From Novipirellula sp052161655 (lineage in GTDB: Bacteria > Planctomycetota > Planctomycetia > Pirellulales > Pirellulaceae): 64,000 bases of DNA. The stretch spans positions 10,292,001 through 10,356,000 of the forward strand of contig NZ_CP197418.1 in the NCBI RefSeq assembly GCF_052161655.1, written 5' to 3'. The position numbers were made by a program, and so were the translations under genes. Position 1 is the stretch's first letter. The number at the start of each line of letters is the position of its first letter. A model generated the notes under the pieces. It was not told the DNA's origin, searched no databases, and worked only from the letters and a program-made list of their open reading frames with translations. Below are positions 1 through 7,400 of the stretch, piece after piece.

Positions 1-587
1 TAAAGGCTCCAAGCCAAAACTTTTGCGTCATCTTCTCTTCCTGAATTCTTTTCCCTGAACTTCAGTCGATACTGCCACGGAACTCGGTCAGCCAAGCTTT
101 TCAAATCTTCGTCGGACACGAAGAGGTTGCCCTGTCGCATCACGTTAAGCTGGCTGTCGCTCCATTTCTTGTTATCTGGCTTCCAGTAAAACTCTGCTGG
201 CTCGATCTCGACGCAGCCGTTAGTGATACCGGCCTCCGTCATCGCATCGGTGCTTTTGTGGATGGTGTGCTTCATCCAATCCCAACGACGTTTCTCCGTT
301 GTGATCGGCCTCAATTTCTCGATCTTTGTTCCCGGTTGTAGGTGCCAACTCTCTGGCCGGTCGTCTTTCGTATCCTTGTAAACCTGAACTCGTATGACAT
401 CCCAGCGAGCGTATTGCTCGTCTTCGTCCAAGAAGCGGAATGGCACCGGATACAGTCGAATAAATTGACCGTCGCTCTGTACGCCGCCCGTGCAAACCGT
501 TTCCATGTACTTCTTGCTGACCGCTGGATACGTCTTGCAATTCACCATCAACTCGATGGTTTGTTCAGAACCCTGAATTTTTGTCAC
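1..587 (-). CDS. Conserved hypothetical protein, 3' end beyond window
   Basis: An open frame runs from a GTG at 585-587 to the left edge of the window without a stop, giving at least 195 residues; the gene is cut by the edge. The GTG overlaps the TGA of the upstream small ORF (GTGA), which supports this start and translational coupling. The protein has a cysteine pair region near residue 30 (ETVCTGG), an aromatic/basic block (RLYPVPFRFLDE) and an acidic-basic C-terminal half. Similar proteins with this TVCTxG...FxRLYPxPFR pattern occur in mobile elements; this is a recollection of the pattern, and function is unknown. It belongs to the leftmost motif-led unit, whose boundary copy lies at 726-742. 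Confidence 0.7.
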   Translation of the reverse strand, partial: MTKIQGSEQTIELMVNCKTYPAVSKKYMETVCTGGVQSDGQFIRLYPVPFRFLDEDEQYARWDVIRVQVYKDTKDDRPESWHLQPGTKIEKLRPITTEKRRWDWMKHTIHKSTDAMTEAGITNGCVEIEPAEFYWKPDNKKWSDSQLNVMRQGNLFVSDEDLKSLADRVPWQYRLKFREKNSGREDDAKVLAWSL

Positions 588-709
588 GAACTTCTCCGTT
601 CTTTCTTACCAAAAATCGCCGATTGCCCCCAGAGCATTCCGACATCTGTTGCCGTGAAATCAATTGGCATTGGCAATTTATCGCCAATTTTTGCTGCTAT
701 GCCAAGCAG
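584..709 (-). CDS. Small ORF upstream of edge gene, start unsettled
   Basis: A short frame ends at a TGA that overlaps the GTG of the next gene. The C-terminal 28 residues follow an ATG at 668-670 (MPIDFTATDVGMLWGQ...). The frame stays open and protein-like upstream (GLLGIAAKIGDKLP), so the real start may be a non-ATG codon such as the CTG at 707-709, just after the boundary motif at 726-742. No family recognised. It could also be the tail of a longer gene cut off at the motif. The coordinates reflect the CTG option; the minimum is 584-670. Confidence 0.4.
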   Translation of the reverse strand: MLGIAAKIGDKLPMPIDFTATDVGMLWGQSAIFGKKERRSS

Positions 710-725
710 CCCTATCGTTGACGGA

Positions 726-742
726 GTAGTTGGTGTCCGTCG
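726..742 (-). repeat. Boundary motif copy 1 (GGACACC family)
   Basis: On the minus strand this reads CGACGGACACCAACTAC. It lies at the 5' side of the leftmost minus-strand unit and points the same way as the genes it precedes. No stop codon is embedded here, unlike most copies. Confidence 0.75.
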
Positions 743-970
743 AATTGCGATGATGGAAGCGCTCGAAAGCAGCAGGCGAGGCAACCGGTGAAACGAGTGG
801 AATATGAGACTCGAAGCACCTCGTGCGGCTGAACGACTGTATTTACGGGCATTGCGACTCCCAACGTTGAACTTCTTCGTTTCCTTTATGTGAGAACGAA
901 GAATGCGACAAGCCATTTTGAAACACGTGTCTCAGTTCCCATGCGATATCCAAAACGTGAACCTTCGAAA

Positions 971-987
971 TAGAGGACACCAACTAC
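971..987 (+). repeat. Boundary motif copy 2
   Basis: TAGAGGACACCAACTAC, 40 bp before the ardC-like start. The TAG ends a tiny upstream frame starting ATG at about 941 (MRYPKREPSK). The following leader is rich in ACAACAACACC, as after the copy at 2620. Confidence 0.8.
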
Positions 988-1026
988 ATCGGCACAACAA
1001 CACCAACACTCACTTGGAGCCGCCGA

Positions 1027-1920
1027 ATGTCAACTTCACTTCACGCCGAGATCACTAACACAATCATCGAAGCCCTGACCGCTGGTGGCTTGCCACCTTG
1101 GAGAAAGCCATGGTCGTGTGATCCGAATGCTCCCGGCCTTCACACAAGCTTATCTTCGGGCAAGCCATATCGAGGGATCAACCAGTTGATCTTGATGTGC
1201 TCTGCAATGAAGAACGACTTCCGATCAAAGTGGTGGGCGACGTTCAACCAAATTAAGCAGCAAGGTGGCAGTGTCCTGAAGGGCTCGAAGTCAACCACGG
1301 TGGTTTTGTATCGTCCTGTTGACCGAACCAAGATCAACGACGCTGGCAAAGAAGTTGACGATTCATTTTTCGTCATGCGTAGCTTCCGAGTATTCAACGC
1401 CGACCAAACGACGCTTGAGCAATTTCAAGTGAGCGATGAAGTTGAAAACGGCGTTCCATTCGAGAGCTATGAACACGCCGATCAACTGATCGACGACATC
1501 GGTGCTGACATCCGCTACGGCGGTAGTGAAGCGTTCTACACTCCGCAGGGCGACTACATCCAACTGCCTCACCGCACTCGATTCAGTTCGCCCGAGGCGT
1601 TTTACGAGACCTGCTTCCATGAGCATGTTCACTACACCGAACACGAAAGCCGATTGAATTGGGATCGCAAGAACTCCACCTACTCCATGGGTGAATTGAT
1701 CGCAGAATTGGGAAGTGTGTTCTTGATGGCCGAACTTGGTTTGCCCGTCACAAACAACCTCGACAACCATGCCGCATATTTACATCATTGGGTGCAAAAA
1801 ATGGAAGGCGACCCAAAGTTCATCTTCAAGGCATCTTCTCAAGCCAGCAAGGCGGTTAACTGGCTACTGGCTTGCAGTAAGGAACGAGTCGAAGAACAAG
1901 AACCGGCAATCGTAGTTTGA
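1027..1920 (+). CDS. ArdC-like antirestriction protein / zincin
   Basis: The 297-residue protein has the layout of the ArdC family: an N-terminal ssDNA-binding domain (residues about 5-130, with the typical PPWRKPW and GINQLIL segments) and a C-terminal zinc-metallopeptidase-like domain with HEHVHYTEHESRL at about residues 197-210. In the family the motif is usually HELxHxTGHxxRL, so the two histidines, the glutamate and the third ligand are kept. ArdC proteins protect incoming conjugative DNA against restriction, which marks this region as mobile. The gene is the first of a plus-strand series of motif-separated genes and is followed by a hairpin at 1934-1955. Confidence 0.85.
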   Translation: MSTSLHAEITNTIIEALTAGGLPPWRKPWSCDPNAPGLHTSLSSGKPYRGINQLILMCSAMKNDFRSKWWATFNQIKQQGGSVLKGSKSTTVVLYRPVDRTKINDAGKEVDDSFFVMRSFRVFNADQTTLEQFQVSDEVENGVPFESYEHADQLIDDIGADIRYGGSEAFYTPQGDYIQLPHRTRFSSPEAFYETCFHEHVHYTEHESRLNWDRKNSTYSMGELIAELGSVFLMAELGLPVTNNLDNHAAYLHHWVQKMEGDPKFIFKASSQASKAVNWLLACSKERVEEQEPAIVV

Positions 1921-1933
1921 CCATCCGAAGCAA

Positions 1934-1955
1934 GGCAGTGAACGGATTCACTGCC
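1934..1955 (+). terminator. Hairpin after ardC-like gene
   Basis: GGCAGTGAA / TTCACTGCC forms a perfect 9-bp stem with a CGGA tetraloop 14 bp after the ardC stop. No T-run follows, so it may be a transcript-end stabiliser or a factor-dependent terminator. Confidence 0.5.
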
Positions 1956-1962
1956 ATCTGCT

Positions 1963-1979
1963 TAAAGGACACCGGCTAC
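1963..1979 (+). repeat. Boundary motif copy 3 (GGCTAC variant)
   Basis: TAAAGGACACCGGCTAC, just downstream of the ardC hairpin. It carries the GG variant at the two purine positions. The next likely start is more than 200 bp away, the longest gap of the series. Confidence 0.75.
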
Positions 1980-2189
1980 GTGATTGTTCCGGTCGGGACT
2001 CACCGAGACGGACGCCTTCACTGATCGAATCGCCGCTTGGCTTTGACGCCACCCATGCAGCACGAACCTGATGACTTGGACTGCGCAGCAAGCATCAGGA
2101 ATCACTGCCCCTGCGAAGCTTCAAGCCTCGAACGATCAGTGATGCGTCCCGAATCGGTTTCTCGAACTCGTTGCAAAAAGTTACAACAG

Positions 2190-2618
2190 ATGTCAGAAGA
2201 CCTGAAGAATCAGATTCGAGCCGTCAGAGACGTTCTGCTGGACGTGGTACATCAGCCAAAGCCCACATTGGGAATTGACCTCGACGGCTGCTGTGACGAA
2301 TCCAGCTTCTTCAACATCCTGACTCATGTTTGGCCCGGTGACGTAATCGTCGTGACGTTTCGGCGTGACCGAGAGAAAGCAATTGCCGACTTGGAAAGAT
2401 ACGGAATCCACTACACAGATGTTGCCTTGGTTGACTCATTCGAAGCTAAAGCCGACGTGATTCGGGAACGTGGGATCAGTTTCTACATCGATGACCAGCC
2501 TGAGATGTTGAGAAATGTCGGTGCTGACGTTGGTGTCATGTTGTTCCGCAACGAAGGGAACTTCGATTTCGATGACCGCAAATGGATGCTCAGCGACAAG
2601 ACAGGCAAGTTGATTTAA
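2190..2618 (+). CDS. HAD-superfamily-like phosphatase domain protein
   Basis: From the ATG at 2190 the protein has 142 residues. It contains a DxD-type motif I (GIDLDGCCDES), a hydrophobic strand ending in a threonine (VIVVTFRR, motif II-like) and an aspartate pair near the end (FYIDDQPEML, motif IV-like), the order expected of a small HAD-fold phosphohydrolase. The frame is open upstream to a TTG at 2037, and a longer start (ATG at 2055) cannot be excluded; neither has a clear ribosome binding site. The substrate is unknown. Polynucleotide or nucleotide phosphatase activity is only a guess from the fold. Confidence 0.6.
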   Translation: MSEDLKNQIRAVRDVLLDVVHQPKPTLGIDLDGCCDESSFFNILTHVWPGDVIVVTFRRDREKAIADLERYGIHYTDVALVDSFEAKADVIRERGISFYIDDQPEMLRNVGADVGVMLFRNEGNFDFDDRKWMLSDKTGKLI

Positions 2619-2619
2619 G

Positions 2620-2636
2620 TAACGGACACCAACTAC
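2620..2636 (+). repeat. Boundary motif copy 4
   Basis: TAACGGACACCAACTAC, directly after the stop of the HAD-like gene; the true stop TAA lies 4 bp upstream and a second TAA is inside the motif. Confidence 0.85.
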
Positions 2637-2671
2637 TTCGACAGACACAACAACACCTGACGGAGAGTCAC

Positions 2672-3088
2672 ATGCCCGAGACCCAAACAGAAAACACGAT
2701 CACCAACTGCCAACTGGTCAGCGTTCCCTATTCGACGGTCCTGAAGGCCATCGAAGAAACGGACAGCGATCCATTCACGATGACGATCCGCTGTAAGGTT
2801 GAATGGACTGCGATTGCTCAGTGTGTCAATCAAGGAATCGATGCGTACCTTGAAGCGTGCTGTATCAAGGGTCGGGACATCTTCGACAACGGCCACTGCG
2901 AAGTATCGCCGCAATCGCTCTGCGTGCTGCTGAGACGGCTTGGCGACACTGACTTCAAGGCCACCGACGAGCACTCGGCAGAAGATCTCTGGGATGCCGC
3001 CAGTTCGCTGCAAAGCTCGATCTTCATGGTGCTGGGCATTGATGATTACGGAACTTACGTCGGTCGGGAAGCAATGGGACTGGAATAG
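2672..3088 (+). CDS. Hypothetical accessory protein
   Basis: The ATG at 2672 follows CGGAGAGTCAC, a usable ribosome binding site, and gives 138 residues ending at a TAG that lies inside the next boundary motif. The protein is acidic, without membrane segment or signal peptide, with scattered cysteines (ACCIKG, QSLCVLL). No family recognised. Its tight spacing (35 bp after motif copy 4, stop in copy 5) places it in the plus-strand unit series. Confidence 0.7.
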   Translation: MPETQTENTITNCQLVSVPYSTVLKAIEETDSDPFTMTIRCKVEWTAIAQCVNQGIDAYLEACCIKGRDIFDNGHCEVSPQSLCVLLRRLGDTDFKATDEHSAEDLWDAASSLQSSIFMVLGIDDYGTYVGREAMGLE

Positions 3089-3102
3089 CGGACACCAACT
3101 AC
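3086..3102 (+). repeat. Boundary motif copy 5
   Basis: TAGCGGACACCAACTAC; the TAG is the stop codon of the gene at 2672-3088. Confidence 0.9.
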
Positions 3103-3144
3103 GTCATCGAGAGACAACTCCAACTTTTGAAATGGGAACAAACG

Positions 3145-3450
3145 ATGGCGTGGGAAACATCAATCTCGGCAGAAGGCTGGTCCGAGATTCGTGAAAAACT
3201 CGACGACTGGAATCGTGAAGATCTGACCGCAGCGATCACTGAGGACAAGTTCGAGGCAGTTTACGAGAAAGCCGGAATGGATCACGCCAAACGGGCTGCT
3301 GATGCTGAACGAAAGCGAATTGAAGACCTGCCACATGATGTTCTCGCAGATCGGACTCTTGAACTGATCGAACTTAACGGCACTTGCGATAACGGCGGTT
3401 TCGGCTACTGGATCGACCGGGAGGGCTTTCACAAAGTCTGGTTGGAATAG
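3145..3450 (+). CDS. Small hypothetical protein
   Basis: The ATG at 3145 lies 8 bp after GGGAAC and gives 101 residues; a TTG 18 bp upstream is an alternative. The protein is highly charged in its first two thirds (SAEGWSEIREKLDDWNRED) and ends with an aromatic, glycine-rich stretch (CDNGGFGYWIDREGFHKVWLE). No known domain was recognised. The TAG stop is part of the next boundary motif. Confidence 0.7.
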   Translation: MAWETSISAEGWSEIREKLDDWNREDLTAAITEDKFEAVYEKAGMDHAKRAADAERKRIEDLPHDVLADRTLELIELNGTCDNGGFGYWIDREGFHKVWLE

Positions 3451-3464
3451 AGGACACCAACTAC
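3448..3464 (+). repeat. Boundary motif copy 6
   Basis: TAGAGGACACCAACTAC; the TAG is the stop codon of the gene at 3145-3450. Confidence 0.9.
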
Positions 3465-3480
3465 GTGGTTGTAAGTGAAT

Positions 3481-3505
3481 GCCAACTCCAACTTTTGGAG
3501 TTGGC
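3481..3505 (+). promoter_or_regulatory. Leader hairpin before the P-loop ATPase gene
   Basis: GCCAACTCCAA / TTGGAGTTGGC form a perfect 11-bp stem with a CTT loop, 32 bp before the ATPase start. The left arm sequence CAACTCCAACTTTTG is repeated in the leader of the previous gene (3113-3127), so the two leaders share sequence besides the motif. Confidence 0.5.
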
Positions 3506-3536
3506 TCCAAATCAACGTCTCCAGAGAGAGCTTGAA

Positions 3537-4430
3537 ATGCAAGTCGAACGCCCCCAAACACGAGTCGAAGAAAAACAAGGCCATCTGGCGAACATGGTTC
3601 GGATGATCGCCCAGTCGAAGTACCATTCATTGCTGTGTACGGGTTTTGGCGGTGGCGGTAAGTCGAGGGTAGTTACGAATATACTTCGTGACGAAGGGCA
3701 AGAGATGATCGTCTATAATAGCCATTGCACAACGCTTCAACTTTACCGCCTCTTGTACTCTCACGCCCAAGATTCAGAAAAGATTTTGGTGTTTGATGAC
3801 TGCGACGAGATCTACAAATCTGGCCCGGCATTGGGAATTCTGAGAAGTGCTTTGTTCGGACAACCTGATCGAGTCGTCACCTACAACAGCAGCACTTTGC
3901 CACCAGACTTACCAGCAAGGTTCGAAACCCAGTCAAGGTTCATTTTCTTGGCGAATAAGGTTCCAAAGAAGTGTCCGATTTTCGATGCTGTTGTATCACG
4001 GTGCTTGGTCTATCGAATGGATTTGAGCAATGCCGAAATTATCGAGCAGTTTCGAGCGATGACTTTGAACGGCTATCCCGGTTGCCCACCAGAAGCCGCC
4101 GAAGAGATCGTGGATTTCATCGAGGAACATGGCGATGAAAAACAGCTTTCAATGCGACTTCTGACACCAGCAATTCGCATCTATAAGTTCTGTGTTGAGA
4201 ACAACACTGATTGGCGTCCTGTCGTACTTGCTCAAATGCAGAATCTTGGACGACCGGTTTCGGCGACGAAACGGCTCAACAACCATGAGCAACAAGAAAG
4301 GTTACTTGCAGAGGCTCAAGCCAAGTTTCCCGATTCAGTGGCTGAACAACAGCAATACTTTTGCGACAGAACAAAGAAGTCAAGGGCCACATTCTATCGG
4401 GCGATCAACCGCCTGAAGAAAGGCAGCTAA
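3537..4430 (+). CDS. P-loop ATPase with C-terminal helical domain
   Basis: The ATG at 3537 follows GAGAGAG at 7-bp spacing and gives 297 residues. A Walker A motif GFGGGGKS lies near residue 37, a Walker B motif ILVFDDCDE near residue 80 and a sensor-1-like FIFLANK near residue 140. The C-terminal 60 residues (RTKKSRATFYRAINRLKKG) look like a helix-turn-helix. This is the plan of a small AAA/STAND-like ATPase of phages and plasmids, used for example to load helicase or package DNA, but no specific family is assigned. It sits in the motif-separated plus-strand series; its TAA is inside the next motif. Confidence 0.7.
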   Translation: MQVERPQTRVEEKQGHLANMVRMIAQSKYHSLLCTGFGGGGKSRVVTNILRDEGQEMIVYNSHCTTLQLYRLLYSHAQDSEKILVFDDCDEIYKSGPALGILRSALFGQPDRVVTYNSSTLPPDLPARFETQSRFIFLANKVPKKCPIFDAVVSRCLVYRMDLSNAEIIEQFRAMTLNGYPGCPPEAAEEIVDFIEEHGDEKQLSMRLLTPAIRIYKFCVENNTDWRPVVLAQMQNLGRPVSATKRLNNHEQQERLLAEAQAKFPDSVAEQQQYFCDRTKKSRATFYRAINRLKKGS

Positions 4431-4444
4431 CGGACACCAACTAC
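4428..4444 (+). repeat. Boundary motif copy 7
   Basis: TAACGGACACCAACTAC; the TAA is the stop codon of the ATPase gene. Confidence 0.9.
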
Positions 4445-4488
4445 TTCAGCAGTGAGGTTTTCAATACCAACAAACCAAGGAGCCAAAC

Positions 4489-4935
4489 ATGCTGAACGAA
4501 GTTAAGTCATTGATCGCTAAGAAGTGGAAGCACGAAGCTGCGGACCTTGAACCGGGGACACATTTCATCAGTGAAGAAGTTGTGGTCCATGTCCGAGGAT
4601 CGGTGGAAAAACGTGACGATCAACTGGTCGCCCCAACGGTTTCCATTCCGCTGATTACAACTTTGGCATTGTTCTGGGAGAAGTCCGGGATCACCCGTGA
4701 TCATGCCCTGAGAATGCTGAAAGACGCCATGACTGAAGCCATGGCCGATGGAGTCAGTGAAGACGGCAACATCAAAGATCGAATTTCCGATGTAACGACC
4801 GCCATCGCAGCGGTCCGAAAGGATCTGATCGACGAACTTCCGAAGATGAAACGAGCGGGGGCTTTGGTCCTGAAGAATCTGGAAGTGGAAGTGTCTCCCG
4901 TGTGCGTTCCGTCGTTAGTTGGCTCGGCGGCGTAA
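4489..4935 (+). CDS. Hypothetical accessory protein
   Basis: The ATG at 4489 follows CCAAGGAGCC, a strong ribosome binding site. The 148-residue soluble protein has an N-terminal charged segment, a hydrophobic patch (SIPLITTLALFWEKSG) too short and polar to be a clear membrane helix, and a helical C-terminal half. No family recognised. The TAA stop lies inside the next boundary motif. Confidence 0.7.
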   Translation: MLNEVKSLIAKKWKHEAADLEPGTHFISEEVVVHVRGSVEKRDDQLVAPTVSIPLITTLALFWEKSGITRDHALRMLKDAMTEAMADGVSEDGNIKDRISDVTTAIAAVRKDLIDELPKMKRAGALVLKNLEVEVSPVCVPSLVGSAA

Positions 4936-4949
4936 CGGACACCGGCTAC
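4933..4949 (+). repeat. Boundary motif copy 8 (GGCTAC variant)
   Basis: TAACGGACACCGGCTAC; the TAA is the stop of the gene at 4489-4935. Directly downstream, GCCGTTGAGG / CCTCAGCGGT can pair. Confidence 0.85.
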
Positions 4950-5000
4950 AGGGCCGTTGAGGTAATCCTGCCTCAGCGGTTCCTGAAGCTGGAGACAAAC

Positions 5001-5309
5001 ATGCAGACAACAATAGCGATTGCAGACGGAAGCAACGAAGTACAACAACGAGCGGCCAGCGATGCCAATGCTGTTCAATCCGCAGTGAACCTGACTGCCG
5101 TCGTTGGTTGTTGGCATCGACATTTACTGGCGATGCATAAGGAAGGCATTTGCGGGGACGACCTCAACAATCATCCGGTCAATCTCGCTTTCGTGAGCAA
5201 GTTGAACAACCTGTGCCGTTTGACCACCGAGCGTGAAATGGCCGCATTCAGCGCAATCGATCAGATTGAACGTGGTGAGTCGGCTGATTACGAAGTGATT
5301 CCGATTTGA
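5001..5309 (+). CDS. Small hypothetical protein
   Basis: The ATG at 5001 follows GGAGACAAAC and gives 102 residues. The protein is soluble and mostly helical by composition, with a conserved-looking CWHRHLLAMHKEGICGDDL block. Nothing identifies a function. It is the last plus-strand gene before the inverted segment; its TGA is inside motif copy 9. Confidence 0.65.
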   Translation: MQTTIAIADGSNEVQQRAASDANAVQSAVNLTAVVGCWHRHLLAMHKEGICGDDLNNHPVNLAFVSKLNNLCRLTTEREMAAFSAIDQIERGESADYEVIPI

Positions 5310-5323
5310 CCGACACCGGGTAT
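5307..5323 (+). repeat. Boundary motif copy 9 (divergent)
   Basis: TGACCGACACCGGGTAT is the most divergent copy. The TGA is the stop of the gene at 5001-5309. The next gene is on the opposite strand, so here the motif is at a 3' end and precedes no same-strand start. Confidence 0.6.
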
Positions 5324-5764
5324 TCAGGTGGTTGACTCAGACCGCTCATCGGGGAACCATCCCCGCAGTGGCTTCCAGATCATATATCGAGTCTCGGAAC
5401 CATCGTCTTGGATCTGGGCAATTCGCCTTCCCTTTTTCACGTAGCCAATGCCGCACCGGCACCGAGCGATGAGTTGTCCACTGCTGTTTTCATGTCGGTA
5501 ATCGTTTTTCGACGCTTCGCCATATCGACACTTACCATTTGAGCAAACTGGATAAATGGGTATGCCGGTGAAAAGTTCGCACGTGAAAGCGAAGGCAAAG
5601 CCACACGCAAAGAACGCAGCACATGCTCCGACCGTTCCGGCGATGAAGCCGCCAGCATATCCCAGTATTCCGTACCTGATCCGCCGTCTTCGTTCGAGCG
5701 TTCCCAAGCACTGGTGCGATCTTGGATCATGCTTCGTCGGTCGCAGCCCGGAATGAATAACCAA
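5324..5764 (-). CDS. Small membrane protein with cysteine-rich tail
   Basis: The protein-like frame contains one strong hydrophobic segment (residues about 43-70, GYAGGFIAGTVGACAAFFAC...) after a basic stretch RRRRIR, then a polar domain with four cysteines (YPVCSNGKCRYG and ARCRCGIG) that could bind zinc. The start is uncertain: a TTG at 5762-5764 follows the same leader as an ATG two bases upstream in another frame, and the frame is open to 5851. The 5' part overlaps a displaced piece of another gene (5680-5769), so this gene may have lost its native start in a rearrangement. Confidence 0.5.
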   Translation of the reverse strand: MVIHSGLRPTKHDPRSHQCLGTLERRRRIRYGILGYAGGFIAGTVGACAAFFACGFAFAFTCELFTGIPIYPVCSNGKCRYGEASKNDYRHENSSGQLIARCRCGIGYVKKGRRIAQIQDDGSETRYMIWKPLRGWFPDERSESTT

Positions 5765-5769
5765 CCCAT
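5680..5769 (-). pseudogene. Displaced N-terminus of a WGYKDMDES-family gene
   Basis: From the ATG at 5767-5769, behind motif copy 10 and a GGGAGACAAAAC binding site, about 30 codons encode MGWLFIPGCDRRSMIQDRTS..., the usual start of a mobile-element protein family whose C-terminal part (CLAHC..GN..LWSV, CDL, WGYKDMDES) lies on the opposite strand at 5842-6195. After about codon 30 the frame runs into the antisense membrane-protein gene and loses protein-like character. The simplest explanation is inversion of a short segment that carried the start of the gene away from its body. Confidence 0.65.
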
Positions 5770-5808
5770 GTTTTGTCTCCCGTGTGAATGTTGTTGTCTG
5801 ACACGGGA

Positions 5809-5825
5809 GTAGGCGGTGTCCGTCA
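5809..5825 (-). repeat. Boundary motif copy 10, inside inverted segment
   Basis: On the minus strand it reads TGACGGACACCGCCTAC. It is followed (minus sense) by a 9-bp inverted repeat, CTCCCGTGT / ACACGGGAG, at 5777-5809 and then the displaced ATG at 5769. Confidence 0.75.
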
Positions 5826-5841
5826 GTATTCATCTGCTCTG

Positions 5842-6195
5842 AGTACGACAATCAAGACAGTGTGCCTTGCCCATTGCTTTAGGGGCAACTGCTTCACTGG
5901 CGTCCTTTGGTCGGTGTTTGAGCGGACGTTCATTCAAGACGGTGAGCAAACAGAATCAGAGCAGCGATGGATTCAGTGCGACCTGATGAAGTACAGCCGC
6001 TGGGACGACGGCTGGGGATACAAGGACATGGATGAGTCGATGCATCCATATTACTACTCTTGCCCAAAGAAGTATCTGACTTTGGTTCCAGTCGAGACCT
6101 ACGGCGGCAATGCCGAGTGGCGAGAACAAGTTCAGCAGTATCACCAGCGACAACTTGAGAAACGTCGAGCAAGAAGGACGGCAAAAGCGAGTTAG
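5842..6195 (+). pseudogene. C-terminal body of WGYKDMDES-family protein, 5' end inverted away
   Basis: The frame encodes TIKTVCLAHCFRGN..., LWSVFERTF, IQCDLMKYSRWDD and GWGYKDMDESMHPYYYSCP, followed by a basic tail (EKRRARRTAKAS). This matches the body of a protein family common on plasmids and phages, whose members normally begin MGW(L/T)F. Here no good start exists upstream; the missing N-terminus is on the other strand at 5680-5769. A GTG or the ATG at 5986 could give a shortened protein. The TAG stop is inside motif copy 11. Function of the family is unknown. Confidence 0.65.
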
Positions 6196-6209
6196 CGGAC
6201 ACCAACTAC
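6193..6209 (+). repeat. Boundary motif copy 11
   Basis: TAGCGGACACCAACTAC; the TAG is the stop of the split gene body ending at 6195. Confidence 0.9.
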
Positions 6210-6248
6210 CCAATTGTCCAAACAACATCCCTTCAAGAGAGCCAACAC

Positions 6249-6488
6249 ATGTCCGATCCGACCGAAACCATCCGCCGCCAACAAGTCGCTGCCATCAACG
6301 CCGAACCGGGGTCACGAGAGTATCTGGAAGCAAAGCACGGCGAAGTCTGGGATACGTCTGAACTTCAGAAGGAATTCACCGTGCTGGCATTCATGGCTCC
6401 GTACTGCATCGTTAAACGGAACGGTGTGAAGGGCTCAGTCAAGTTTCAGCATCAGCCACGGCTTTATTATTCGTGGTCTCCAGAGTGA
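6249..6488 (+). CDS. Small conserved mobile-element protein
   Basis: The ATG at 6249 follows AAGAGAGCC and gives 79 residues. The sequence pattern RRQQ..AIN..P..RE.LE..HG.VWDT.EL...F.VL.FMAP, ending with VKGS..FQH.PR.YY, is one I recall from small proteins carried with the WGYKDMDES family on mobile elements. Function unknown. An intrinsic terminator follows 16 bp after the stop, so this gene ends the plus-strand operon. Confidence 0.7.
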   Translation: MSDPTETIRRQQVAAINAEPGSREYLEAKHGEVWDTSELQKEFTVLAFMAPYCIVKRNGVKGSVKFQHQPRLYYSWSPE

Positions 6489-6504
6489 GTGTTGTTTGGC
6501 TCCT

Positions 6505-6528
6505 GCGTCATGGATGACGCCCTTTTTT
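6505..6528 (+). terminator. Intrinsic terminator
   Basis: GCGTCA / TGACGC stem with a TGGA loop followed by CC and six T residues, directly after the gene at 6249-6488. Confidence 0.8.
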
Positions 6529-6545
6529 GTGCGGACACCGGCTAG
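6529..6545 (+). repeat. Boundary motif copy 12, after the terminator
   Basis: GTGCGGACACCGGCTAG. It lies beyond the terminator and has no same-strand gene downstream for 850 bp, so it cannot serve as a leader here. Confidence 0.65.
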
Positions 6546-6574
6546 TTCACTGTCTGTGAGTCATGTCCGCATCG

Positions 6575-7333
6575 TCACGGAGTGTCGATCTTCGCCAGTT
6601 TTGCAGAATGCTCAAACTGTTCCCGGACTCCTCGCATGGCGATGCAGTCCCAGAGCGTCAAGTGATTCTTCTTATGGCTGCGACTTGATGGGAGGTATTT
6701 GATCCGCTTGTGTTCCGCCAGCCACGCTATCGCATCTGGATGAACGACCGAACTGTCGATTCCGGCTGGGTGCAACGCACCGGCAAGTTCACCGAGATTC
6801 ACTCGCATCGTCCGCCACACAACGGGATCATTACCACAATTCCGGTTCAACCAAATCAGTCCGATGGCTGAGCCGTCTTCTTGGATCTCGATGCCATCGG
6901 CAAGCGCTGCCTGAAACAATGGGTTATCACTGGGCAACTCAACGATCAATGGCAACGTGATCTCACGACCATTTTGCAGAATCAAATGCGTCGGCGTTGC
7001 AGACCTGACGGCGATTGGCCCTTCGAGCTTTTCGAAATGCCACATCGGAATTGGTGAGCCGGTGAGTAGCGTGAGGGCACCGAGTATCAGGACGATACTG
7101 AGCGGCAACCACAGGAAATTCTTCGGTCGGGTCCTTGGACGGCTCCCAGAGACAGACCGCATTGTATCAGGGGAAGCCCGAGATCCGACACCAATTCCAC
7201 TGCGTAGAATCTGCCGAGCCCGACGTTCGATTCTGTAAAGTGTCAGTAGTGTTCTGAAATCAGCACGCTGAGGCTCGTAAGTTCCGGGAAATCGATGTCT
7301 CAATTCAACATCAATGCGCAATCGGTCGAGCAA
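6575..7333 (-). CDS. Membrane-anchored hypothetical protein
   Basis: The frame encodes an N-terminal cytoplasmic helical segment (RIDVELRHRFPGTYEP...), one membrane segment near residue 100 (FLWLPLSIVLILGALTLLTG) and an extracytoplasmic domain of about 140 residues with two cysteines. A TTG at 7331-7333 is taken as the start; the frame continues upstream through motif copy 13 (which points the other way) to an ATG at 7402 that overlaps the recombinase start and is unlikely. No family recognised. The gene is convergent with the 6249 operon and divergent from the recombinase. Confidence 0.55.
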   Translation of the reverse strand: MLDRLRIDVELRHRFPGTYEPQRADFRTLLTLYRIERRARQILRSGIGVGSRASPDTMRSVSGSRPRTRPKNFLWLPLSIVLILGALTLLTGSPIPMWHFEKLEGPIAVRSATPTHLILQNGREITLPLIVELPSDNPLFQAALADGIEIQEDGSAIGLIWLNRNCGNDPVVWRTMRVNLGELAGALHPAGIDSSVVHPDAIAWLAEHKRIKYLPSSRSHKKNHLTLWDCIAMRGVREQFEHSAKLAKIDTP

Positions 7334-7349
7334 AGAAGACAGTTTACAG

Positions 7350-7366
7350 TAACGGACACCAACTAC
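7350..7366 (+). repeat. Boundary motif copy 13
   Basis: TAACGGACACCAACTAC, 34 bp before the serine recombinase start. No plus-strand gene ends here, so the TAA is not used as a stop of a known gene. Confidence 0.85.
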
Positions 7367-7400
7367 ATCGCTGAGTTCACCAGTCAGCGGAGTTGGAAAC

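Noticed and set aside
342..791. 149-residue plus-strand ORF
   Set aside because: It is antisense to the edge gene and small ORF on the minus strand, which have better protein character and a GTGA overlap.
971..7366. The GGACACC motif as an integron attC site
   Set aside because: It is short, has no paired inverted arm within 60-140 bp, and some spacers are only 35-60 bp long.
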